Shown here piece by piece: positions 14,873 through 23,156 of a DNA stretch of 29,910 nucleotides (positions within the stretch are counted from its first letter, which is position 1; each line of letters begins with the position of its first letter). The notes under the pieces are model-generated. The model saw only the letters and a program-made list of their open reading frames with translations, did not search any database and was not told the origin of the DNA. The stretch lies in IMG/VR virus record IMGVR_UViG_3300013004_000133, positions 1-29,910 of that record. One strand, written 5' to 3'. This DNA comes from a virus. The position numbers and the translations under genes are program-made.

Positions 14873-15214
14873 TCATACCCCGAATATAATCACAGCGCCA
14901 TCTATGTAACTTTTAGGAACAATTGAGTTTGCTGTAAAATTCGAAGCCGGCGCAACGGTATACGACAGTGTGCCACCAATTGTAACGTTGTCTGCGTTCA
15001 AGTTGCCGGTGAATGTTGGGCTGGTTAGAGTCTTGTTAGTTAAAGTCTGTGATCCAGTCTTTGTTACAAGCTCTGCAATACCGCCAGCGGTGGAACCGTC
15101 ATGGACAATGAGGGTATCTTTATCTGTGTCAAGTGTAACCTCACCTAGCGCACCAGTAAAGGTGTTGTGCTGTGTTGTAGTACCTCTACGAAATTGTACT
15201 TGTGTTGCTGGCAT
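14873..15214 (-). CDS. Small Mtd-N-like fibre protein, copy 1
   Basis: 113 residues. The N-terminal half (VQFRRGTTTQHNTFTGALGE, then VTLDTDKDTLIVHDGSTAGG, about 6-45) resembles the N-terminal domain of the Bordetella phage major tropism determinant and many aquatic phage fibres. Then come a heptad-like TLTNKTLTSPTFTGNL linker and a C-terminus PKSYIDGAVIIFGV. It is clearly paralogous to the protein at 27260-27631. Role: probably a short fibre or fibre-tip component; inferred from domain and position. ATG 15214 follows the preceding TAA by one base, so translation is coupled to the 185-residue gene. Confidence 0.75.
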   Translation of the reverse strand: MPATQVQFRRGTTTQHNTFTGALGEVTLDTDKDTLIVHDGSTAGGIAELVTKTGSQTLTNKTLTSPTFTGNLNADNVTIGGTLSYTVAPASNFTANSIVPKSYIDGAVIIFGV

Positions 15215-15215
15215 T

Positions 15216-15773
15216 TTATGCTATGCTCCCATAATCTCTAGTTAATCCAACTGGATTGACAATCAACCCGTAATCGGCAGAAAAGTTGTCTGTGGTAACT
15301 TGTGCTCCATTAACGGTCACTTGACCTTGGAAGTCAAAATCGTTTGGTGTCATCCAAACGCCGTCATAGATGCTGATGTTGCCATAGGTTCCATTGTAAC
15401 CAATGCTGATGCCGCCACCTCTTGCCTGTGTAGCGTTAATTGCATTATTTGCTAGTGTGATGTTTTTGTCATTGGTAGTAATTTCTGTGGTGGCCACAGT
15501 GGTAGTGTTACCAGCCACATACAAATTACCAATAACATAAACATCGCTAAGGGCACTAACCAGTCCGCCCACATTCAAGCGTCCTACTACGCCTGCGCCG
15601 CCTGTTACCACTAAAGCACCAGTGGTTGGGCTCAAACTACTAGCGCCGGCAATGGTCACATTGCTGATTTGAGTAGCTTGACGAGTCCATGTACCGTAGG
15701 TAGCATTGTAGGTATACAGTATGTTGTTGACTGTAGCCTGTTGCCCGTTTACGGGGGTTGATGGAAATGCCAT
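15216..15773 (-). CDS. Fibre-like structural protein with solenoid repeats
   Basis: 185 residues. The N-terminal segment FPSTPVNGQQATVNNILYTY followed by GTWTR is a short aromatic module common in aquatic phage fibres. Next is TGALVVTGGAGVVGRLNVGG (about 52-71), the same repeat that recurs throughout the 2409-residue protein just upstream. The rest is Asn/Thr/Gly-rich beta-type sequence. It is likely an accessory or partner of the giant fibre. ATG 15773 has an AAAGG-type ribosome binding site and a late promoter, and it heads a unit of three tightly coupled genes (185, 113 and 248 residues). Confidence 0.75.
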   Translation of the reverse strand: MAFPSTPVNGQQATVNNILYTYNATYGTWTRQATQISNVTIAGASSLSPTTGALVVTGGAGVVGRLNVGGLVSALSDVYVIGNLYVAGNTTTVATTEITTNDKNITLANNAINATQARGGGISIGYNGTYGNISIYDGVWMTPNDFDFQGQVTVNGAQVTTDNFSADYGLIVNPVGLTRDYGSIA

Positions 15774-15800
15774 GTTTTCTTGCCTTTTATTTGTTCAAAG

Positions 15801-15808
15801 TATTTATG
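15801..15808 (-). promoter_or_regulatory. T4-type late promoter for the 185-residue fibre gene
   Basis: CATAAATA on the minus strand, 28 bases upstream of ATG 15773, in the 47-base gap after the giant fibre gene. Confidence 0.65.
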
Positions 15809-15820
15809 CTATAGCCCAAA

Positions 15821-18800
15821 TTACCATGTGTATAAACCGGCTCTACGCCAGGTGTTTGGAGCAACACAAACATATACCCAAGCATTGTCCCAGGTGATTT
15901 CGCCGGTTTGGCCAGTGCTTGTAGGAGTGGCTGGGCTTTGAGTTTGCGTTATGCGGAAACGCTCAACTCTAAGAGTACCATTAAATTTGTCAAAAACAAA
16001 ACCTGTATTAGCGCCAAACACAGCGTTGTCAAAAAACTGCACTTGGCCGTCGCCGCCCGCTATGTCATTTGAGGGCAAAATTGCTCGTAATGGCGTGCTA
16101 AAAAAGTCAACCCAATACTCACTGTTTCCATCATTTATGTAGCGGTACAGTATATCTGTGCCTGTTTGATACCACATGTCCCCAGGAGTAGGATTCAATG
16201 GAGGAGTTGTACTAGTAGTTGTTCTTAAGCCATTTTCTCCATATACCAGATTGCCTGTCACAGTAAAATCTGTAAAACTTATATTTGGTGTAAATCCAAT
16301 GCTAATTGAGTTGCCTGATACTGTGGTTTGGATTTGATTAGGTACGCCCACTATTACCAAGGTATCGCCGCCGGTGACTGTGCTGGACCCAACATTGCCT
16401 TGCAATCCAAAACTGGTGCTTACAGCATTACTAGTAACACTAGTGACTCTGCCGTAATTGTCGACAACTAAGGTAGGAATACTGGTGGCGCTGCCATAAT
16501 TGCCTGCTGCCACGCCTGTGGTGGTTAGATCCAATCCAACATTGAAACCGTTACTGATATTGGCAACAATATTAGTGGTGTTGGCCAATGTGGTGGTAAT
16601 GTAAGGAGTTCCATTGGCAAATCTAAAAAATCCGCCAGTGACTGTTACATTACCAACTACATTCAGATCCCCAAGGTTGTCATAACTTGCAGTGACATTA
16701 GCCACACTAGCACTGGTAAGGTCGACCCAGAAATTACTAGTGCCATCATTGATGTATTCATACACCACATCAGTATCTGTTTTGTACCAGATATCGCCAA
16801 CTACAGGCGCAGCTGGTGCACTGCTTTGAGCATACTTACGCAAACCACCGCCGGTAATATTTCCTGTTACAGAGACATTTCCGCCTACTGTAGCATTACC
16901 TGTGACATCCAAACTAGCAAGACTTCCAAATCCGCCGTTGTTGATTACTAGTCCACCAATGGTGGCAGTAGTTCCGGTTGCAATTAAATTACCATTTGTG
17001 ACACTGAAACCAGTTGCAGAAATATTTCCTGCTGTTACGCTCAGCCCACCTGCTGAAAAATATTGGCCGGCGGCTGTGAGATTGCCCGTGGCTGTAACAC
17101 CAAACACTCCTGGTACGCTCAAACTGTTGGCAATAGCAGTAAACCCGCCGGCACCTATACTGTTGGCACTGATAATTCCGGTGCTGATATTACTGCTTGT
17201 TAAATTTGCTGCAAATATTGCACTCTGAGCTAAAATATCTCCGCCAACTGATACATTGTTACCTGCAAATATGTTTCCTGTAATGCCAGCACCGCCTACT
17301 ACTCGTAGAGCACCAGTGCTGTAACTGGTGGCTGCTGTGCCGCTGGCTATGGTGAAATCGCTGTTGATACTATTGTCTACAGAACTGTTGCTGACTGTTG
17401 CGCCAACATAGTCTACCCAGAATGTATTAGATCCATCATTAATATACTGATACAATACATCTGTGTCTGTCTTGTACCAAAGATCGCCTACTACTGGATT
17501 GAGTGGAGCTGTGGGGCTAGATGTTTTACGAATACCGCCACCAGTAACATTACCAGTGATGGTTAGATTTCCGCCGATGGTAGCTGAACCAATAACACCT
17601 AAACTGGCAATATTACCAAACCCGCCGTTTTCAATTACCAGTCCGCCTAGTTCGGCTCGTTGACCATATGCAGTTATGTTACCATTGGTTATTGAGAACT
17701 GCCAGCCGCCAATGTTACCATCCAGCGAAGTCATTCCTCCAGCTGAGAAATAGCTGCCACCGGATGTTAGATTGCCTCCAATGGATGCCAAACCAACTGC
17801 CAAAAGATTACCAACTGTGGTTATATCATTAGCTGCTGAGATTGCTCCATCCAAAACAGAAAAACCATTGGCTTGAATGTTTCCTGCAACTGATAAACTT
17901 GCACCTTGAATAGCACCATTACTTACTAGCAAGTTTACTGTTGCTGTGCCTGTAGTAATGTTGCCAGCATTGATATTGCCTGTAACGCCAACACCACCAA
18001 TTACAGTTATTGCACCGCTTGTGGTGTTGGTGCTTGCTGTGCCCCCAACCACTGCTAGATCTTGTATGCTTTGTAAACTGGTTGGACTTGCGTTTGAAAC
18101 TGTAGCACCAATATAGTCAATCCAATAGCTGTTTGTGCCATCATTGACATAGGTATAGTATACATCTGTGTCAGTCTTGTACCAAACATCACCAGGTACT
18201 GGATTCACAGGTGCCGTGGTACTGGCAGTTTTTCTTAGTCCGCCGCCAGACACATTGCCTGTTACTGCTAGGTCGCCGCCCACAGTAGCCAAACCAACAA
18301 TGTCTATTCTGCCTGATAATAATGCACTGGCAGCATATATATTGCTAGAAAAGTTACCTTGCCCAGCCAAAAGATTAGCACCAGATATATTGCCGGTAAC
18401 TGCTAGGGTTTGAGCAACATTGAGTAATCCGCCGATATAGGTAGCACCTGCAATGCCAGCACCGCCACGCACGACCAAAGCGCCAGTGCTGGTATTGCTA
18501 CTTGCTGTGGTTGCATTTGCTACTAAATTACCAGACGCACTAATTATACCGCTGGCATTGATATTGCCTGTAATGCCAAATCCGCCTGAAACTCTTAGAG
18601 CACCAGTTTCAGTGTCTGTGCTTGGAGTGCCGCTGGTAATTGTAAAATCTACATTAGTGCTGCTGTCTACCGCAGCATTGCTGACCGTGGCCCCAACATA
18701 GTCTACCCAGAAGTTTGTAGTACCATCATTGATGTATTGATACAGCACATCAGTGTCGGTCTTGTACCAAAGATCTCCTACCACTGGATTCGCGGGTGCA

Positions 18801-21800
18801 TTAATACTAGTGGTCTTGCGTATACCGCCACCGGTGACATTTCCTGTGATGGCAACATCGCCTGCGACATCAGCTCGGCCTGCAACAGCAAGATTACTTG
18901 CGCCTACAATGTTGCCGCCTACATTCAAACTGGTACCAATAATGCCGCTGGTGCCAACATTTAGTGTTGTGCCAATATTAGCACTGGTGCCTATCCATGC
19001 AGCGCCACCTATCCATGCAGCGCCACCTATTCCTATACCGCCTGTGCCGGCAATGACCACAGCACCAGTTGTGGTGCTTACGCTGGTTGTACCACTGTTG
19101 GCAACAATATTACCATTGGCAGATATCAATCCGCCGGCAAAAATATTTCCTGTGATGCCTGCGCCGCCTACTACCTGAAATGCTCCGCTTTCGCTATCTG
19201 TGCTAGCCGTGCCGCTGGTTATAGAAAAATCATATGCAACACCATAATCAAATGCAGCATTGCTTATGGTTGGGCCTACATAGTCAATCCAATAGTTACT
19301 GGTGCCATCATGCACATACTGATACAACACATCAGTATCAGTCTTGTACCAAAGATCGCCCACTACCGGACCAGCCGGAGCAGATACACTGGTTGTTTTA
19401 CGAATGCCACCGCCTGTAACTCTGCCCACAACATCAAGATTGCCAGCAATGTCTGCTCTACCTTGCGCACTGATATTACCTAATGTATTGAAATTACCAA
19501 CTACATTAGCAGTGGATCCAACATTGAGTGTAGACCCAACCAACATACTGGTTCCAACATTAAGTGTTGTTCCAATGTTTGCATTTTGGCCAATGAATAC
19601 TGCGCCACCCACACCTAGCCCACCTGTGCCTGAAATTACTAATGCTCCGCTAGTGGTGCTGATGCTTGCTACTCTACTGTTGGCAATGATGTTACCATTG
19701 GCATTGATCAGACCGCCAATGAACAGATTGCCTGTGGCACCAATGCCACCAACCACAGTGAGCGCACCGGTATCACTGTCATAACTTTCAGTGCCGCTGG
19801 CTATTCTAAAATCGTTATTGACACTGTTCTGAACTGCTGCATTAGAAACAGTGGCGCTAACAAAGTCAATCCAATAGCTGTTTGTGCCGTCATTGACATA
19901 GGTATAGTATACATCTGTGTCAGTCTTGTACCACACATCGCCAGGCACTGGATTCACAGGTGCTGTGGTGCTGGCAGTTTTCCTCAGCCCGCCGCCAGAC
20001 ACATTGCCAGTAACTGCCAGGTCCCCACCAATGGTGGCTAGGCCAATTACATTTATACTAGCTAGATTACCAAAGCCACCATTTTCAATAGTAAGTCCGC
20101 CAACAATGGCTTTGCTACCAGAACTTAATACATTACCTACTGTGAGCACTCCGCCAAGCGCAGATAAACCACCTGCTGCAAAATAAGAGCCGCTTGCAGA
20201 AATATTACCGCCAATTGAAATGTCTGAACTGGCAAGATATGCAGTGACATTTGCATTTGAATATGTGCCTTCGTTGCCTGCAAGTATGTTTACACCATTG
20301 GCAAAAGTGAACAAACTACCACTCACAGTGCTTGCAGACACATTGCCTGCATTTATGTTGCCGCTGATGCCTGCACCGCCGGTTACTGTCAAAGCACCAG
20401 TTGTAGTACTGGCGCTTGGTGTACCACTTACAATAGACAAGTCTTGTAAACTTTGCGGAGATGTTGGCGAAGCATTGCTTACAGTTGCGCCAACATAGTC
20501 TACCCAGAAATTACTAGCACCGTCATTGATGTATTGATAAAGAACATCCGTGTCGCTCTTGTACCATAAATCTCCAACCACTGGATTTACCGGTGCTGTG
20601 GTGCTGGTAGTTTTTCTAATACCTCCGCCAGTAACATTGCCGTCAATCGCTAGATTACCTGATATGGTGCCGTTTCCGATCACGCTCAGGCCGGCCAAGT
20701 TACCAATGGTGCCGTTTTCTATGGTTAGTCCGCCAACAACGGCCAATGCTCCAGTGCTGAGAATATTGCCATTGGTTATGCTAAAATTATTTGTACTAAA
20801 AAACTGTGCCGATGAAACAATGTTGCCGCCAGCAAATGAGATTGCATTGGCTGCTAGATATGCTGTGACATTGGCATTAGAAAATGTGCCTTCGTTTCCA
20901 GCTAAGATACTCACACCGTTTGCATAGGTGAACAGGCCTGCGCTGATATTGTTGGCAGACACATTGCCTGCGTTGATATTACCGCTTACGCCTATGCCGC
21001 CAGTGACCACCAAAGCACCAGTTGTGGTGTTGGTGCTGGCAGTGCCGCTGACAATGGTTATGTCTTGTAAACTTTGAGGTTGTGTTGGACTTGCATTGCT
21101 TACCGTGGCACCCGCAATATCTATCCAAAAATTGCTAGCACCATCGTTGATATATTGATAATAAACATCAGTATCAGTCTTGTACCAAATGTCACCAACT
21201 ACAGGGCTAGCAGGAGCAGTGGCACTACTAGTTTTGCGAATGCCGCCGCCGGTAACACGCCCAGTCACATCAAGATTGCCGCCAATGGTTGCAGCGCCAA
21301 TTACCGAAAGACTGGTTAAGTTACCAATGCCGCCATCTGTTATGGTTAATCCGCCTATAATAGCAGTGTTGCCTGTGGCGGTGATATTACCGTTACTGAC
21401 AGTGAGTCCAGCAGCAGAAAAATAAGTGCCGCCAGAAGTCAAATTGGCTGCTATTTGAACATTTTGAGCAAAGGTAGCTGTTTGTAGTACACTAAGATTA
21501 CCACCAATGTTAACATTACCACCAACTCCAATACCGCCTTGGCCACGAACAACCATGCTGCCTGTTACTGTGCTGGTGCTGGTTACATTTTGATTGGCAA
21601 TGATGTTTCCGCCAGAAACATCAAGATTGCCTTGCAAGTAGATATTGCCAATTACCCCTACACCGCCTGCAACTTGCAGTGCGCCGCTGGTTGCGCTGGT
21701 ACTTGGAGTGCCACTTACAATAGCAATATCATTGAGACTCTGCTGATTGTACGCTGTGATGTTGGCAACAGTTGCACCTGTTACATCGACCCAATACTTG

Positions 21801-23050
21801 TTGGTACCATCGTTTACATATTGATAAAGTACATCTGTTCCCAGCTGATACCACTGGTCGCCTACTACTGGATTGCTAGGAGCATTGGAACTTATGGTTT
21901 GTCTTATGCTGCCGCCGGTGATGTTTCCAAGAGCTGTGATATCGCCGCCGGCCCAGATGTTGCCTCCAACGCCAATACCACCAATGCCTGGAAGAATTAT
22001 TGCACCAGTTGTTGTGCTAGTGCTCGGAATACGGCTGTTGGCAACTATTGTGCCGCCGGCCCAGATGTTGCCCCCTACACCCAATCCGCCCGGGCTTGCT
22101 ATACGAATAGCACCAGTGGTGTCACTGGTAGCTGTGGTATTTGATGAAATTACTAGATCTGTACCAAACTGTCCACCGCCAAAACTGACTGAGCCGCCAA
22201 CATTTAGATTACCGGATATACCAACACCACCCACAACTTGTAGAGCACCTGTGTTTGCACTTGTACTATCTACGCCACTGTTAACTACCAAGGTACCAAC
22301 GGTGGTGCTTGTAATAGGATTAACATTGGCAATCGTAGCGCCAGTGACATCTACCCAGTAACTGGTTGCACCGTCATTGATCCATTCATACAGTATGTCT
22401 GTGCCGGTCTGGTACCATTGGTCACCGTCAGCAGGGTCGGCTGGAGGGGTCGCCGATGTTGTGATTTGCGGAACTCGTTTACCGTTCTGAAACAGTGCTG
22501 TGGTTGTAACAAATAAATTTGGAACAATGATATTGCCGCTGGCAAAAGTCAAGTTGCCTGTGGCGTAATCAAAATTTGAAGTTGAGATGCCACCCAGCTG
22601 ATTGTTAAGATTAGCAAATTGCAACTGACCAGTGCTGCCAGCTGGTTCAGCTGTGCTTACTCCAAAACTTAAATTTGTTGTGCCTAGGTCAATATTGCCG
22701 GTGGTCGTTAGTCTAAATGTTCTGCCACTGTTGACGGTGCCTTCTTCTACCAAGGTTATGATAGCTGGTGTGATTTTGCCTTCAGCAGACCCAGCATTGG
22801 CGTCTTTGGTTCTTTCCCAAATACCGTTGCTACCAGTACCAACAGCAATAACTTGATAGATACCATTTTGTGCAGCATTGGCCTGCGCACGAACCAGCAC
22901 ACGATCATAAAAGTTAAGACTAATACCATCTACTGTATTAGGCATTTGTGTCAACATCACATTGCCAATATCAGCAGTGGTGGCGACTCTAACGCTTTGC
23001 TTAAAGTCGGTATCAGGTATCTGACTATACTTGGGTCTAGTTAATGCCAT
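15821..23050 (-). CDS. Giant modular tail-fibre / appendage protein
   Basis: 2409 residues, the largest gene in the window. The N-terminus (about 1-135) is a fibre domain with FYDRVLVRAQANAAQNGIYQ (about 47-66) and WERTKDAN, shared by many phage fibres. The body has 11 copies of a roughly 50-residue aromatic module (GGGIRKT, PxxPVVGDxWYKTDTDV, YxYxNDG, FWVD, ATVSNA) spaced about 190-235 residues apart. Between them are Gly-rich TGALxVxGGxGIxGNxxxGG segments and runs of hexapeptide repeats (IGTTLNVGTS type), consistent with beta-solenoid shafts. The C-terminus, WVYVCVAPNTWRRAGLYTW, is a common end in aquatic phage fibres; no intramolecular chaperone domain is seen. ATG 23050 has a late promoter but no strong Shine-Dalgarno. 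Confidence 0.88.
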   Translation of the reverse strand: MALTRPKYSQIPDTDFKQSVRVATTADIGNVMLTQMPNTVDGISLNFYDRVLVRAQANAAQNGIYQVIAVGTGSNGIWERTKDANAGSAEGKITPAIITLVEEGTVNSGRTFRLTTTGNIDLGTTNLSFGVSTAEPAGSTGQLQFANLNNQLGGISTSNFDYATGNLTFASGNIIVPNLFVTTTALFQNGKRVPQITTSATPPADPADGDQWYQTGTDILYEWINDGATSYWVDVTGATIANVNPITSTTVGTLVVNSGVDSTSANTGALQVVGGVGISGNLNVGGSVSFGGGQFGTDLVISSNTTATSDTTGAIRIASPGGLGVGGNIWAGGTIVANSRIPSTSTTTGAIILPGIGGIGVGGNIWAGGDITALGNITGGSIRQTISSNAPSNPVVGDQWYQLGTDVLYQYVNDGTNKYWVDVTGATVANITAYNQQSLNDIAIVSGTPSTSATSGALQVAGGVGVIGNIYLQGNLDVSGGNIIANQNVTSTSTVTGSMVVRGQGGIGVGGNVNIGGNLSVLQTATFAQNVQIAANLTSGGTYFSAAGLTVSNGNITATGNTAIIGGLTITDGGIGNLTSLSVIGAATIGGNLDVTGRVTGGGIRKTSSATAPASPVVGDIWYKTDTDVYYQYINDGASNFWIDIAGATVSNASPTQPQSLQDITIVSGTASTNTTTGALVVTGGIGVSGNINAGNVSANNISAGLFTYANGVSILAGNEGTFSNANVTAYLAANAISFAGGNIVSSAQFFSTNNFSITNGNILSTGALAVVGGLTIENGTIGNLAGLSVIGNGTISGNLAIDGNVTGGGIRKTTSTTAPVNPVVGDLWYKSDTDVLYQYINDGASNFWVDYVGATVSNASPTSPQSLQDLSIVSGTPSASTTTGALTVTGGAGISGNINAGNVSASTVSGSLFTFANGVNILAGNEGTYSNANVTAYLASSDISIGGNISASGSYFAAGGLSALGGVLTVGNVLSSGSKAIVGGLTIENGGFGNLASINVIGLATIGGDLAVTGNVSGGGLRKTASTTAPVNPVPGDVWYKTDTDVYYTYVNDGTNSYWIDFVSATVSNAAVQNSVNNDFRIASGTESYDSDTGALTVVGGIGATGNLFIGGLINANGNIIANSRVASISTTSGALVISGTGGLGVGGAVFIGQNANIGTTLNVGTSMLVGSTLNVGSTANVVGNFNTLGNISAQGRADIAGNLDVVGRVTGGGIRKTTSVSAPAGPVVGDLWYKTDTDVLYQYVHDGTSNYWIDYVGPTISNAAFDYGVAYDFSITSGTASTDSESGAFQVVGGAGITGNIFAGGLISANGNIVANSGTTSVSTTTGAVVIAGTGGIGIGGAAWIGGAAWIGTSANIGTTLNVGTSGIIGTSLNVGGNIVGASNLAVAGRADVAGDVAITGNVTGGGIRKTTSINAPANPVVGDLWYKTDTDVLYQYINDGTTNFWVDYVGATVSNAAVDSSTNVDFTITSGTPSTDTETGALRVSGGFGITGNINASGIISASGNLVANATTASSNTSTGALVVRGGAGIAGATYIGGLLNVAQTLAVTGNISGANLLAGQGNFSSNIYAASALLSGRIDIVGLATVGGDLAVTGNVSGGGLRKTASTTAPVNPVPGDVWYKTDTDVYYTYVNDGTNSYWIDYIGATVSNASPTSLQSIQDLAVVGGTASTNTTSGAITVIGGVGVTGNINAGNITTGTATVNLLVSNGAIQGASLSVAGNIQANGFSVLDGAISAANDITTVGNLLAVGLASIGGNLTSGGSYFSAGGMTSLDGNIGGWQFSITNGNITAYGQRAELGGLVIENGGFGNIASLGVIGSATIGGNLTITGNVTGGGIRKTSSPTAPLNPVVGDLWYKTDTDVLYQYINDGSNTFWVDYVGATVSNSSVDNSINSDFTIASGTAATSYSTGALRVVGGAGITGNIFAGNNVSVGGDILAQSAIFAANLTSSNISTGIISANSIGAGGFTAIANSLSVPGVFGVTATGNLTAAGQYFSAGGLSVTAGNISATGFSVTNGNLIATGTTATIGGLVINNGGFGSLASLDVTGNATVGGNVSVTGNITGGGLRKYAQSSAPAAPVVGDIWYKTDTDVVYEYINDGTSNFWVDLTSASVANVTASYDNLGDLNVVGNVTVTGGFFRFANGTPYITTTLANTTNIVANISNGFNVGLDLTTTGVAAGNYGSATSIPTLVVDNYGRVTSVTSNAVSTSFGLQGNVGSSTVTGGDTLVIVGVPNQIQTTVSGNSISIGFTPNISFTDFTVTGNLVYGENGLRTTTSTTPPLNPTPGDMWYQTGTDILYRYINDGNSEYWVDFFSTPLRAILPSNDIAGGDGQVQFFDNAVFGANTGFVFDKFNGTLRVERFRITQTQSPATPTSTGQTGEITWDNAWVYVCVAPNTWRRAGLYTW
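18115..18290 (-). repeat. Module copy 8, near-identical partner of 19864-20039
   Basis: Read against 19864-20039, the two stretches match with about a dozen substitutions in the first 155 bases and encode 55 identical residues in a row. Most differences are silent. They lie 1749 bases apart, i.e. three modules. Confidence 0.8.
18991..19026 (-). repeat. Perfect 18-bp tandem duplication in the giant fibre
   Basis: CTATCCATGCAGCGCCAC occurs twice with no gap. It encodes GGAAWI GGAAWI at the head of a hexapeptide series (GTSANI, GTTLNV, GTSGII, GTSLNV). The perfect identity suggests a recent slippage event that added one solenoid step. Confidence 0.9.
19864..20039 (-). repeat. Module copy 5, near-identical partner of 18115-18290
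   Basis: See the partner copy. Flanking module parts differ more, so the duplicated or converted tract appears limited to this segment. Confidence 0.8.
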
Positions 23051-23064
23051 GGCAGAACGGTCTC

Positions 23065-23081
23065 AATTTATACTATTTATG
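23065..23081 (-). promoter_or_regulatory. Late promoter(s) for the giant fibre gene
   Basis: CATAAATA (23081-23074) and, overlapping the next turn, TATAAATT (23072-23065) on the minus strand, 24 and 15 bases upstream of ATG 23050. The first has the spacing seen at the other genes. TCTC/GAGA flank the pair. Confidence 0.6.
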
Positions 23082-23110
23082 GAGACAGTATCCAAAAGAA
23101 ATGTGCATAA

Positions 23111-23138
23111 AGAAAAAGGGCCTTGCGGCCCTTTTTCT
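23111..23138. terminator. Symmetrical bidirectional terminator after the 1355-residue gene
   Basis: AGAAAAAGGGCC and GGCCCTTTTTCT form a perfect 12-bp stem around TTGC, with A and T tracts on both sides, so it works in either direction. On the minus strand it follows the 1355-residue gene's stop by 18 bases. Confidence 0.9.
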
Positions 23139-23156
23139 GTTCTCCTCTGTTGCGGA

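Larger units (their letters stand above)
16080..22470 (-). repeat. 11-copy, about 0.6-kb protein-coding module array in the giant fibre
   Basis: The WYxxxTD motif of the modules falls near 22410, 21845, 21179, 20558, 19925, 19345, 18760, 18176, 17471, 16780 and 16168, intervals of about 565-705 bases. The first two copies and the last use WYQ; the eight inner ones use WYK. Outer copies are more divergent than inner ones, as expected if the array grows internally by duplication. Confidence 0.85.

Noticed and set aside
21539-22361. Plus-strand frames of up to about 200 residues opposite the giant fibre
   Set aside because: They recur wherever the fibre repeats recur and mirror its codon pattern; no ribosome binding sites or family motifs.
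16080-22470. Regularly spaced repeats that could suggest a CRISPR array or satellite DNA
   Set aside because: The repeats are about 0.6 kb apart, in one continuous reading frame, diverged mostly at silent sites and clearly encode protein modules.
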